A stretch of 64,000 bases of DNA, taken from NCBI GenBank assembly GCA_021521415.1, contig JAIQDT010006444.1, forward strand, positions 62,001 through 126,000, given 5' to 3'. Under the pieces are notes generated by a model. It worked only from the letters and a program-made list of their open reading frames with translations. It was not told the origin of the DNA and did no database searches. The translations under genes were made by a program, and so were the position numbers. Source of the DNA: Bidens hawaiensis (lineage: Eukaryota; Streptophyta; Magnoliopsida; Asterales; Asteraceae). Shown piece by piece: positions 34,788-46,752 of this stretch. How positions within the stretch are numbered: position 1 is the first letter of the stretch; each line of letters starts with the position of its first letter.

Positions 34788-36248
34788 ATGGTTAAAGAAA
34801 TTCCGGCAACCACAACCCCAGCTACTGGGGGGAATACTGGCTACACAGTTTTTACAAACACTACCCCGGTTACCCAAGCCGGGGCAAGTGAAGTAAATTT
34901 TACGAACACTACCCCAGCTACCCAAGCTGGGGCAAGTGCAGTAAATAATCGCTCACTGGGATTCACCGATACCCAGTTAGAGAAACGAACAAGACTCCCC
35001 CGCCAAACACTAGATGAAGTTAAGGCATGGGCGGAGGCACGCCAAAGGGAATTCCAAGCTGAGTTGGACGAACGCTTGCGTTCCGTCCAACAGGCTGACG
35101 AATTCGAAGAATACCTGGACGATGACTCGGAGGAGTCCGACTCCGACGCGAACCCTCGCCATAGGGCAAAAGGGAAGCGTAAGGAAACGGACTCCCAACC
35201 GAGAAGGCATTTTGGAGAAGCCTTCAAACCAAAAAACACAGGTGGAAGTCCACGTGACTTCTCCAAAACATTCAGACCAAATGTTGCAAATGCAGGAACG
35301 TCCAAATTTGCAAGGGACATTGCAGAAGCAATTGCCCCAAAAAGTGCCAAACAAATGTCCAGCATAGGCACATATGATGGTATATCTGACCCAGATGATC
35401 ATTTGAACAGATTCATAGCGGGGGCAACCGTCAGTAGTTGGACGGAAACCACGTGGTGTTACATGTTCCAAATGACGCTTGTCGGGGCTGCTAGAGCGTG
35501 GTTCGATCGTCTACCGGTCAACCACATCTACAACTGGGCTGACTTCCAACAGAAGTTTAGCCAACACTTCAGCCAACAACGAAAGTATACCGAGGAGCAA
35601 TAGACAATCCTCAAGTGCATTCGAGAAAAAGATGAATCTTTGCTGGACTTCATCACTCGCTTCAACTCGAAGAAGCTAAGTCTGGGTAACATTAGCGAAG
35701 ATCTTGTTCGCGCTGCCTTTATCCAGGGCGCGAACGACCCAGAGCTCATCCGCACCTTAACGGGTAAAGATGGCATGCCATCCACATGGGATGCCATCAT
35801 GACAGCAGCTAAACGCTTTGCGGAAACGGAGAAGCAACTGGGTAGAGATCTCCCACAGAGCACAAACCTCTACACCCAGAAAACATGAGAAGAAAACGTC
35901 CTTCCCGCCCGATTAAACAAAAAGCGGAAGCTAGGCATTTGGCAGTCAAGGGTAAACTTTGACACCTCATCCGGCTTGCAACATCGGTTAGGCGGAAGGG
36001 ATAACGTACAGTCAAACAAGAACTCCAGATGGACGCCGCTCACCAAAAGCGTCACCGAAATATTCGCTACTGAGGAGCTCCCATGGCCAAAGCCTCAAAT
36101 AATCCGACATCGTCACAATGCTGATCGGAGTAAATACTGTGACTTTCACAGGACAAAAGGCCACAACACCGAAGAATGCATAGACGTAAAGGACATGGTT
36201 GAAGCATTCGTCAGAGATGGGACGCTCGCGCACCTCGTGGCGCAATGA
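34788..36248 (+). pseudogene. gag: gag of Tat-like copy 2, with two in-frame stops
   Basis: Single frame from ATG 34788 to TGA 36246, interrupted by TAG at 35601-35603 (Trp in copy 1) and TGA at 35886-35888. About 486 codons. Visible parts: N-terminal NTTP(V/A)TQAGAS repeats, a basic RHRAKGKRKE block after the acidic YLDDDSEESDSD, the capsid region (ISDPDDHLNRF, GAARAWFDRLP, LLDFITRFNSKKL), then C-terminal CDFHRTKGHNTEEC and VEAFVRDGTLAHLVAQ. None of its stops is shared with copy 1, so the common ancestor had an open gag. Capsid and knuckle are enough for RNA packaging in principle, but this copy cannot make the full protein. Confidence 0.88.
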
Positions 36249-37982
36249 ACGCTGAGCAGGCTGATGCGTGTAGAACCCCAGCTGGGGAAAACACGAATAA
36301 AAATTCCAGCTTCAATGTGGAGACTACATGCTGCGTAAAGAACGAGATCCCGAACCAGGTGCGTATCGGCTCGATGGCACTCCCATCCCAACAACATGGA
36401 AGGGAGCTCAATTACACAGTTTGCATGTAAATCAATTCCAAATTTGTAAAGAAAAGGCCAAGAGCCACTTCTAATGGAAATGATTCTCCTTAGAACATCG
36501 ACGCTGATGATTTTACATTTATACTTTTAACTATCAACACTGATGCCGGTTTTCACCGCATACATAAGTGTGAAAGTCGTTGCGTGGGGAAGGCGGCAAA
36601 ACCCGCATAAACCCAAAAAACGACAAACCTTCACGCAGGTCAGTTGAAGGGGAAAAGTTCAGTCATCCTACTAAATGAAAGTGCCGGTCTATCCGCATGA
36701 ATCATGATAAAGGAAACTGAACACTAACCTATTAACAACCGCGCGTCGAACGGGTAATTTATTCAACACGGATATGCCGGTTTTCACCGCATAATTACGT
36801 GAAGTCGTTGCGTGGGGAAGGCGGCAAAACCCGCATAAACCCAAAAAACGACAAACCTTCACGCAGGTCAGTTGAAGGGGAAAAGTTCAGTCATCCTACT
36901 AAATGAAAGTGCCGGTCTATCCGCATGAATCATGATAAAGGAAACTGAACACTAACCTATTAACAACCGCGCGTCGAACGGTTAATTTATTCAACACGGA
37001 TATGCCGGTTTTCACCGCATAATTACGTGAAGTCGTTGCGTGGGGAAGGCGGCAAAACCCGCATAAACCCAAAAAACGACAAACCTTCACGCAGGTCAGT
37101 TGAAGGGGAAAAGTTCAGTCATCTTACTAAATGAAAGTGCCGGTCTATCCGCATGAATCATGATAAAGGAAACTGAACACTAACCTATTAACAACCGCGC
37201 GTCGAACGGTTAATTTATTCAACACGGATATGCCGGTTTTCACCGCATAATTACGTGAAGTCGTTGCGTGGGGAAGGCGGCAAAACCCGCATAAACCCAA
37301 AAAACGACAAACCTTCACGCAGGTCAGTTGAAGGGGAAAAGTTCAGTTATCCCATTAAATGAAAGTGCCGGTATATCCGCATGAATCATGAAAAAGGGAA
37401 CTGAACACTAACCTATTGACAACCGTGCGTCGAACGGTTAAATTATTCAAAACAGAGAATTTCTAACAAAAGGATGAGGAAAACCTACACGCAGGTCAGA
37501 TATAGGTAAAGTTTAGCCATCCTACTAAGTGCAAGTGACGGTCATACCCGCACAATCACGAAAGAGGAAGCAAAACTTCACACCTATTATCTACCACGTT
37601 CAAAGGTTAACTTATCCTCAGAAAGGATGAGGAAAACCTACACGCAGGTCAGATATAGTTAAATTTAGCCATCCTACTAAGTGCAAGTGACGGTCCTACC
37701 CGCACAATCACGAAAGTGGAAGCAAAACTTCAACCTATTATCTACCACGTTCAAAGGTTAACTTATTCTAAAACACTTGGAAAATTGCTAATTTAAACTA
37801 AAGTATGCAAGTCATATAACGTTTATAAAGCAAGGAATCCAATAAAAGAAGCGGTCTTACCCGCACAAAGATTTATATTTCACAATGATTCATTACAAGA
37901 AGGGCCGGGTAACTACCCGCCTACAAGAAAATAAATCTATACAAGCTAAATCTATCCTAGCAGTGGGAAGGGATCTTCAGGA
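36249..37982 (+). repeat. Non-coding internal region with ~230-bp tandem repeats, copy 2
   Basis: At least four units of ~229 bp start near 36543, 36773, 37003 and 37231, each with TGCCGGTTTTCACCGCATAA, GGCAAAACCCGCATAAAC and AACCGCGCGTCGAACGG. The middle ones are almost identical, implying amplification after insertion or shortly before it. Degenerate relatives continue to ~37760. No pol motif is present. Confidence 0.85.
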
Positions 37983-40900
37983 TCAGGCTTCAGGGCCACT
38001 TCCACTTGGACCAGCACCATCAGCAGAGCGTGGCAGTTCAAGGAAAGCCTTAAGGATAGCTAGCCCATCATCAGCAGCAGCAACTTCATTCACCTTCTCC
38101 ACCACCGGATGCGGGAAGGCGGCGTACTGATTCACTGCTTGGTCGTAAACAGCTTCAGTATCAACATTGTACAAAGGGAAGTTGGAAGGCGGGATGCCTT
38201 TCTCAACGAACCCTAGACCAAGCAGGAAGCCGGCCTTTTCCCCATCCTCGTGAGAAGCGTTGAGGGCTCGCTCATAGCATCATCATAAGAGGTCTCTGAG
38301 AAGACCCGATGCACAACCTACAAGAGAATATACAAGTGTCAAAACCTTTTCTATTTACAAAGAAAAGCGTAAAGACATGAAAAACATACCTGAGACAACG
38401 CTTCTCGAAGAAGCCATTCTTTGGCAACCAGAGCTTCTTGGAGGGCAGCTTGAGCTTCGTTACGGGCGCGTTCGGCTTCACTCTTGTTGAGGTTGGCAAG
38501 CAACACTTCTTTAGCCGCAGCCTCTTCGACGCCCTTTAGCTTCCTCTCAGTATGGTCAAGCACCCCCCTCTGGTCCAAGATCTCCTGGAGCTTTTTGGCG
38601 TCTTCCATCGCCAAGGCATCATGAGCCTGCTGAAGAGCCTCTAATTTGGCTTTAAGCTCTTCATTCTCCAGGCGTAGAGGCTCAGCAACAGCTTCAGCCT
38701 TGGTGGCCCTCTCGGTTGCGTTCCTTGCAGTTTCCTTAGCCAGCCGAAGCTGTTCATTAACAGCTTGGGCAGCCTTGGAACGGGCCTCAAGTCGAGCCTG
38801 AACTTCAACCTCGAGGGCCTTGAAGGCCTTCTCCTTTTCCGCAGCCACTGCGGAAAGCCTTTGGTTCTCCTCCCGGACAGCCCGCGCCTGAGCCACTTCT
38901 TTAAGGCGAGCTGCTTTTAACTTGTCGTTTTCACGACAAAGCAGCTCGACGCGCGGCTGCATCCGGGCCAGGAGAACCCGAAGCTCATTGGTTAGCCTAC
39001 CCTCCTGGTAGCTAGCCATGGCTTCCCCCAACGCACCACTAGGAGCAGCGTGACGAGCCCACTCCACGCACTCCACAGGGGTGCGAAGGGTTGTTCCTCG
39101 GCGAATGTTCCATCGTGGAACATACACTTCATTGGAATCCGACACTGCAAAAAACAAAGAGCAGTTAGGAAAAGATGATTGAAAAATATGAAAAGGGCCA
39201 AAAGAACTCTACGCACCTGTAGGGTCAATAACAGGCCGATAGCCGCCGAACCCATCACCTGAACCCAAGGGAAATCCATCCAAGAGGTCAGGCAGATGGG
39301 AAGGTGGCAGAGATTGGCGAGAAGCCCCATGCGTACCTGATGGATCGGCCGTCGTTGCCGATAACGGGGGCATGGTAGCAGCCGCCGCGGTCGCCGCCGT
39401 GGAATCCGCAGCAATAGTAACCGCCGGCTCGGTGAAGGATGCTGTAAAAATAGCACTCACAGCCGGCGGTGACGTCATCACAGCTGGAACAGTCGGCTCA
39501 AAGGAGTGAGCAACTGAACCAGCGGAAGCAGGCGCAGGCGCCTGGGTCGACGCCTCAGGTAGACTGACCAAGCCTACCGTCATTGGCGGAGAGGTACTCT
39601 GCACTCCACCCTGGAATGCGTCAACATCCACGCCTGCGTAAAGAAGATAAGTGTTAAATGATATTAAGCTATGAAGATAAAAGCTAAAGGAAGTTGTACT
39701 TACGGGTTTTCTTGAGCCTAAAGGTACGGAGAGGCGGGGACGAACCCGATGGAGCCGGTCTCTTTGCGCCGCTCACCGTCGTCTTCTTGGGCTCTCCGGA
39801 GGTAACAGTCGCAACCTCCGGAGCGGTGGTCTTATCACCACCGGGATTCCCCGCCACCTCTTCGCTCTCGGTCTCCGAATTAGACCGAGGCGCTGGATCG
39901 GCAGTTGAGGCCACCTTCTTCTTCCCCTTCCCGCCGGCAGCCTTCTTCTTCCGCACCAACGGAGGACCATCTGCGTATTCCTCATCAGAACATACGATTA
40001 GAGGAATTCCAGCAGAGGTTTCAACATTGAGGGGTCGAGGGTCGAATAGCGCCTTACCTGGCCGACGGGCGCTAAGGATCTCATGGCCTAGCGGATAGAC
40101 CTCCACGAACCGATCCGCCGTTTGTTCTAGGATGGGCAACTCGTTCTCGTCTAGAGCGCGAGTACCCATCCGAGCGGGACCGTCAGCCTCCCGCGGGTTC
40201 AGGAGCGACTGCAAATCGTTCCCCTCTGAAATAAACATGAAAGAAGTTAGAAGAAATTCAAAATCAACAAAAAGAAACAAAGCATACCGTAAGGAACAGA
40301 GTTCGAACCGTATTCGAGGACGATTGGGATCTTATGCGCATCCGCAGCCTTCCACACCCGGCTCATCCCCAGCATCACCATCCCGGACTCCGCAAACCGG
40401 TAAACCGGAGATTGGACTCGGGATATATTCGAAAACCATATCTTCGTAGTTGGAGGCGTGAAGGCTGGGAAGTACTTGCCCATTCTTAAATTTCATGGCA
40501 AGGGGGATGGCGCGAGGGGAGAGGTAGAAGAACTCCCTCTTCCACGAACGAAGACTGCGCTCGGTTGCGCAAATCTTCAAACCCTTGATCCGGGTTATCA
40601 ACGTGTACCACCCCTGGATGCACCTCCAAGTGTAGAAGGTCATCAGGCGGTCAACATAGGGCTCAATGCCCAAAATCCGGCACACCCACTCGAAGTGGCG
40701 AATCTTGGCGATCGCCATGGGGTGCAACTCGGTCAAATGAACACCGTGCCTCTCAAGGACACGGTAAACAAACTTTGTCAATGGGAACCTAAGATTCCCA
40801 TAAACAAAGAATGCAGCATAAACCCCGATCTTGCCTCTGGGGGCATCGTACACCGTCTGATGGGGTTCAGGAAACTCAGGCTCGAGAGACTCGAGCATGA

Positions 40901-41000
40901 ACTTCCTGACGACGTACCGATACAGATCGCCAGGCAGAGCACACTGGCACTCGCCAGCAGTACTCTTGTCATCAGCTGTAGATTCGAGATCACGAGACAT
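37983..41000 (-). pseudogene. Antisense five-exon gene of the Tat-like element, copy 2
   Basis: Exons inferred: 41000-40288, 40225-39704, 39633-39217, 39144-38390, 38317-37983. All introns are GT-AG and fall at the same codons as in copy 1. The donors include GTATGC, GTAAGT, GTGCGT and GTATGT. The product would be about 900 residues: the gypsy-type transposon domain in exon 1 (GNLRFPLTKFVYRVLERHG, HFEWVCRILGIEPY), a basic KKKAAGGKGKKK block that could be a nuclear signal, a Pro/Ala/Ser-rich linker, and a ~250-residue coiled coil (RARNEAQAALQEALVAKEW region). Exons 2 to 4 are intact here. A ~5-base deletion near 40435 shifts exon 1, and a 1-base deletion near 38263 shifts exon 5. The start at 41000 is the first ATG after the TATA box. 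Confidence 0.82.
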
Positions 41001-41123
41001 CTTGTAAAAGAAGAAGAAAACGATTTCGGGAGAATGCTTGCCTGAAAAGGTGAGTATTCGCCGGAAATCGCTTAGAAGATGAAGAGAAGAGTGAAAGTGT
41101 GGATTACAAAGAACTCTCTCCCC

Positions 41124-41132
41124 CTTTATATA
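41124..41132 (-). promoter_or_regulatory. TATA box of the antisense gene, copy 2
   Basis: TATATAAAG on the minus strand, followed by a purine-rich GGGGGAGAGAGTT leader. The start codon lies about 125 bases downstream. Position and spacing match copy 1. Confidence 0.6.
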
Positions 41133-41469
41133 CTAATCGCAATTAATGCGATGAAATTAATGCGGAAGAGAGAGAACAAAGGTGCAATGAAACTATGACA
41201 CGTGGCAAAAAGCAAGCTGGCAACAGCTATTGACAGGACGCGTACCATTAATTTTGCGGCCACGCGCCCGAAAAATCGTGCCCACGCGCCTGAAAAAGCG
41301 TCTGGAATGACCATGTACTGTCACGTCACCATAACTTCCTGCACGTCCTGACACAGTCAGAAGAAACCGTCGCACGACGTTTCAGAGGTTTGGACTGTTC
41401 TTATCCTTTCACCAACTCTTCGAATTTCAAAATTCAAAAAGATTCAAAAGTAAGCGGGAAAAAACCCCT

Positions 41470-42150
41470 TACCTTGGCAAACAAGTAACCGTAAGACGGA
41501 TGCGGGTACAGTGTTAAGGCAAAACCCTTCACATACCTAGCACCCGCAGGGAATTGAAGCCAAGAAAACCTTGGCAAACAAGTAACCGTAAGACGGATGC
41601 GGGTACAGTGTTAAGGCAAAACCCTTCACATACCTAGCACCCGCAGGGAATTGAAGCCAAGAAAACCTTGGCAAACAAGTAACCGTAAGACGGATGCGGG
41701 TACAGTGTTAAGGCAAAACCCTTCACATACCTAGCACCCGCAGGGAATTGAAGCCAAGTATTCCTTGGCAAACAAGTAACTGTAAGACGGATGCGGGTAC
41801 AGTGTTAAGGCAAAACCCTTCACATACCTAGCACCCGCAGGGAATTGAAGCCAAGAAAACCTTGGCAAACAAGTAACCGTAAGACGGATGCGGGTACAGT
41901 GTTAAGGCAAAACCCTTCACATACCTAGCACCCGCAGGGAATTGAAGCCAAGTATACCTCGGCAACCAAGTAACTATAAGACGGGTGCGGGTACAGTGTA
42001 AAGGCAAAACCCTTCACATACCTAGCACCCGCAGGGAATTGACGCCAGGAATACCTTGGAAGTAAAGTAACCATAAGACGAGCGCGGGTACAGTGTTAAG
42101 GCAAAACCCTTCACATACCTAGCGCTCCGCTGGGAATTGAAACCAAGAAG
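41470..42150. repeat. Seven tandem ~97-bp repeats
   Basis: Units start at about 41475, 41571, 41667, 41764, 41861, 41957 and 42053, each with AAGGCAAAACCCTTCACATA and CCCGCAGGGAATTGAAGCC. The first five are near-identical and the last two resemble the copy-1 units. So the array grew from three to seven by recent duplication of one variant. Confidence 0.9.
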
Positions 42151-42515
42151 GATCTTCTGGGCAATGCTTGCGGAAACGGAAATAACATCCCCGCATAGCG
42201 GGAGCGTCGAGAACTATGTTGTTTGAAGCTCCAGGATGGAATTGGTGGTTTTAACATAATTGATCACTATGTTCAAAACTACCAAAACCTCATGGAGAAT
42301 CCACACAAGTGGGACTCAACGCTCCTGACTTGCGAGTAGGTTACAGCCTACCCGCATCATACCCAAAGATCAAGCAGGAAACTCGGGAATTTCTGCAAGT
42401 GACAAGGACTTCCGCGGGAAGAATCCCCATGGAAAACCTTAAAAAACCCTTTTCAAAACCCTTTGCTTAAGTCCAAAAGTTCACCTCACTTTATTAAACA
42501 CTCATGAGAAGAACA

Positions 42516-42530
42516 TTGGACTGGGGGGAC
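42516..42530 (+). other. Polypurine tract of Tat-like copy 2
   Basis: TTGGACTGGGGGGAC immediately before the 3' LTR. Confidence 0.65.
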
Positions 42531-42531
42531 T

Positions 42532-43523
42532 TGAAGAGGTAGGTCCCAGCAGAGCCCAGTTGGACCCGCAAGACTCACCTTGAAGAGGGACGTCTGCGCA
42601 GAAACCAACTGGATCCGCAGGACCCACCATGCTCAGAGACGTGACGTCCTTACGCGCAGTACGCAAGCTGTTCCCGCAGGAAATGCCTCCCAATGGTGAA
42701 GGACTCCGCCTGTTCCCGCAGCCTCGGATACAAGCCATCAGGGAAGGCCACCCGCGCAGCAAGGCTACACGCACAAGGCACTTAGCTCTCAATCATTCAG
42801 TGTCACCTGAAGGAATGAGCAAAGCCGGGAACAATCCCGCACAAGGGCGGGAGGGGGAATACTCCCGCCCAAATAAGCCAGTCCGTACGATACGGGAAGA
42901 TCTTCTGTACTGTACCTGACGAGGTATGGGAAAAAGATCTGACTAAAGATACGACAGCTTATTGACAACAGTATGGCGAGCAGCATGCTCCTATACAGTA
43001 TGTCACTATTAGCCGCTGCCTACTCACCAACTCTTGTCATACCACGTGCATAGCCGGAAGTTGGTGGAAAAGGAATAGTACACAGCAGGCCTGGTCACTA
43101 TCAGCCGCTGCCTACCCACCAACTTCCAGCAAGGCACGTGCGTAGGCCACTGTTGGTGGAACAGGAACACTATTGCAGCCGGCCACACCTCCTTGGAAAC
43201 CTACCTTCGGCTATAAATACCACAAATGGTATGACCATCTCATCTTATCATATCTTATCACATTATCATCATATTATACCTGATATCTGCTCTAGCAATA
43301 TCTTAATATACATTTATATTTAAAGAGCAATCTAGTCTGATTCTCACGCCGGAGGGTGGTCACAAGGAGGAACCCCCCCCCCCTTCTCAGTGACAAGCTC
43401 ACGGTGTCTGTTTTGCAGGTTATCAGAAGAACCATCTTCTCTGGGTCTAACCCCTCGTGGGAAACATCTATCTAACCCCCAGGTTACTAGTAATCTGCCC
43501 GGGGTCCGGTTAGTGTTTCTTCA
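42532..43523 (+). repeat. 3' LTR of Tat-like copy 2, 992 bp
   Basis: TGAAGAGG to TTTCTTCA, then GTTAT. Close to identical with 33735-34722. The length differs mainly by the C run after GGAGGAA (near 43372). Confidence 0.95.
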
Positions 43524-45159
43524 GTTATGAGTTTAAAAATTATATGTTTTGATATCTTGAATGTACCTAAGATAAGAATTTACTTTTTAGCATCTAATAT
43601 TCAAACACATATTTCATTGATTTTATAGAATCATGATATACATGTGATCCATATATTGATGAATATATATGTTTTTTTGAACGGCTATATTGATGAATAT
43701 CTAACAAGCATAATGTTGTCTTTATGCAATTATGCATCGTTCAACTTAAGGTTGAGCATTACAAAGGAGATATAACGAGCAAAAAAAAATGTGATTATAA
43801 CATTTAATAATTTGTTAAAAGAGTAACTTTATGAACTCAAGTGATAAGTTGTTCATGGGTAACTCAATGAGCTCAAATGATAGTTTGTTTATAAGTAACT
43901 TAATTAGCTCATGAAGATGATCATGATTTATACTATGTGTTGCAATATTTTTATTAGAACTGAGTGTGTCCATTCGTTTATTTGTTAAATTACGGTATTG
44001 TTCAACTAGTGTTTCCTCATAAGATTTATAATAATGAAGCCTTCTTAATCTTGATGAAAGAATCATGCACTTACATATTTTCACTAGTTTTCGCATGCCC
44101 AGAGGTTTTCACATGGTAAGTTTTCGCGCTTCAATAATAATTTCATGTTTCCGCATAACTTGATATCGTAATATTGAAAATTTTTGTCTTATTGATGAAT
44201 GTTTTGAAAAAATTCTCACGTTGACAAATGTTTTGAAACCCGCTAAATAGGGCTCCCGTGGTTAATTGATGTCAAAAGTTAGTCTTAGAAATTAAGAAAG
44301 CTTGTAATAGTTTTTCACTACTTTTGACTGATTGTTGATTTTCAACCTTTAAAACATTTTTTAAAACCACCTAGTTCATTGTATTATGATCCATGAGTTC
44401 ATAACCAAAGTAACAAACCGATTGTTCCTAGTTAAAACTAGTCACCATGATCTGGCTTTCACAGTTGAGTATGATACAATGTTAAAGATGTGAGTTAATT
44501 ATACAAATAGTGATCATGGCTTTAAGGGCTAACTTTACAAGGTTGCAAATTTAAGTTATGTGGATTTCAATGTGTAACAAATATGAGTTCTACTATTAAA
44601 ACTAACTTATGTTAAAAAGTTAGTAAATTTTGTGTATAACTATTTGTTAGTGATTACCCTTTTACAAGCAACTAAATATCTCCGACCTCACTCAATTGTT
44701 TACACAACATTGGCATGCGATGGCGCACCGGGGGGGGGGGGGGGGTCGTTGCGATGGAGTAAGTTAAGCGTTCATGCACAATTGCTTGCGTGATCTAAGC
44801 AAATATGCCCGTTACATATTTTGATCATCCTATCTTCCATATTTTAAGAATGAGATTTTATAATGTAGGGTGCTGTGAGTGGATATGATAAAAAGAGTAA
44901 TGATATTTTTATATATATTTGAAAAGCTACTATTCATCATCTATAATTTTTTAATATTATTCGAAAGTGGTTGTGGGTTGGGGAGTGAAAAATGATAAAG
45001 ATAAAGATATAAAAAATTTATTACTTAATTGATAATGAAATAAAAAATGTAATGACTTTTAATGTAATTTTATATTTGAAAACATGAAATGGGATATTAT
45101 ATGTATTAGAATTTCTTGCCACCAAATTATAGGCATATAATTATATAATATAACTAAGG
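43524..45159. other. AT-rich intergenic DNA with a 16-G run
   Basis: No gene seen. The minus-strand frame at 43815-44096 contains internal repeats of TGAACTCAA/TGAGCTCAA type and no domain. A run of 16 G occurs at 44730-44745. Confidence 0.55.
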
Positions 45160-45771
45160 AGTTTGGTGCCACAAAGCCCCGATTGGGCCACTTTGCGGCA
45201 CCTTATTGATAGTTTTTTTTTGTTTTTTTTGAGTTTCAGAAGTAATGAAAATCTATCGAATGTAAATTTTGTTTTTGTACTTTTATTATTTTTTTTAGTT
45301 ATGGTACCGTGTCAAACGCGACGGAAACCGACCGAATTCCCGTAGACTCATCAAGTTTTGTTTTAGTTCCGATACCGTAACTAAAACGGACCGAACGCTG
45401 ATTTTTGTTTTTTTAGTTTTGGTATCGTAAAGAACATGACGAAAACTGACTACCAACCGAATGATGATTTTTGATTTTTTAGTTCTGGTACCGTAACGAA
45501 CATGACAAAAAACGACTGAATTCGCGTAGACTCAACCCCCTCAACGCCCGGGATCGATAATGCTCGGGTTTTACAAATGATTGAGTTTTACCGACCGAGG
45601 TTACGCCATTGGTCCACTCTAATTTTTTTATTTTTTTTGTTTTTTAGTTCCGATACAATAACGCACGTAACTGAAACCAACCGAGTTCGCGTTACCATAT
45701 CAACGTTTGTGTTTTACCACCGCCCATGTTTTGCCGACCTGCTCGGCGCAACGCGCCGGAAAAAACGCTAG
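45160..45771 (+). mobile_element. Probable Helitron (3' end clear, 5' end not found)
   Basis: The 3' end has the hallmarks of the class: a perfect 6-bp stem hairpin CGGCGC-AAC-GCGCCG at 45744-45758, a 9-base spacer, CTAG at 45768-45771 and a following T. The body holds repeated motifs such as GGTACCGTAACGAACATGAC and GAATTCGCGTAGACTCA (45290-45530) that look like internal Helitron repeats. There is no Rep/helicase ORF, so it is non-autonomous. The left boundary is only a guess. Confidence 0.55.
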
Positions 45772-45911
45772 TTAGAAAATAACTATGAACTTTTTAGTAA
45801 ATAAAAGGCTTGTTATTGGTTTTTGTGTAACTTGCGGAAAAAACGCTAGTTAGAAAATAACTATGAACTTTTTAGTAAATAAAAGGCTTGTTATTGGTTT
45901 TTGTGTAACTT
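45757..45911. repeat. 78-bp tandem duplication at the Helitron end
   Basis: Two near-identical units (45757-45834 and 45835-45911), each starting CGGAAAAAACGCTAGTTAG and ending TTTTTGTGTAACTT. Each includes a copy of the CTAG|T terminus and the first ~60 bases of flank. Confidence 0.9.
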
Positions 45912-46706
45912 ATTATTCATGGCTAAAAGTTTTAGGCCCAACCCAAGCTCACTAATAGAGTAATAGGTAGTTAAACATATACGTTGACCAAAATTATCAA
46001 GCCTAATGCACTAGTAACTAGTAAGATCAAAAAATAGAAGCCGATTTCCTAAAACTGAAATATTGAATTTGTTCAGTTTTATTCCAAAACAACCATACAT
46101 GTCTTAGTAAGATAGTTCGATATTATTCAAATCATGTCCATCATACTTATAGATTTGAGAGGCTTTTCCTTTATACAGCGGTAGTGGCATCTGTTTAATA
46201 TCTAAAAAGCGAAGTAAATACAAATACCTACTAAATCTTAATGCATATGAGCAACATTTAAGGGTTAAATTTTACGTGGTTTGCAATGTTGTTATCTCAT
46301 GAAAAATAGAAATGAAATGGTATATTATTCTTCTATATTCTCAACGTTCAAATATTTATTATCATAACTCCAAAATTCTAATTTATAACATCAATATAAT
46401 TATTGACTTAAGTTTATTAACATTAGGGTATGTTGAGTATTGGGTAATGGAATGAATGGGGAAATTGAATGGACGTAGTAATCGATGCTATGTTTCCTAT
46501 AAGCCAAAAGATAACTAAAACCCAATTTTAATAAGGGGTGTTCAGTTAGGCCCAGGCCCAAGAACCACACTGGTCCTAGCCCGTAGGTCACCATGGCAAA
46601 AAAGAGAGTTTGTACGGCCCATTTAGCCTGAAAGCTTTTAACATACCCTATTTATCCATTATATACAACCCCAAGTCCCAACTCCCAACTAAGGCCCAAG
46701 CAAGTA

Positions 46707-46752
<46 letters not shown>

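Larger units (their letters stand above)
33735..43523 (+). mobile_element. Non-autonomous Tat-like LTR retrotransposon, copy 2, complete, 9789 bp
   Basis: LTRs at 33735-34722 and 42532-43523, target duplication GTTAT on both sides (33730-33734, 43524-43528), primer binding site, gag, tandem-repeat region, antisense five-exon gene, seven 97-bp repeats and a polypurine tract. No pol domain in any frame. The layout is collinear with copy 1 but sequence and LTR length differ, so the two are separate insertions from a family that already had this structure. The LTR pair is very similar; the visible differences include the C-run length and a few substitutions. Confidence 0.93.

Noticed and set aside
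41470..42150. CRISPR-like regular repeats
   Set aside because: Units of 97 bp are directly adjacent without unique spacers, in a plant LTR retrotransposon tail. They are ordinary tandem repeats.
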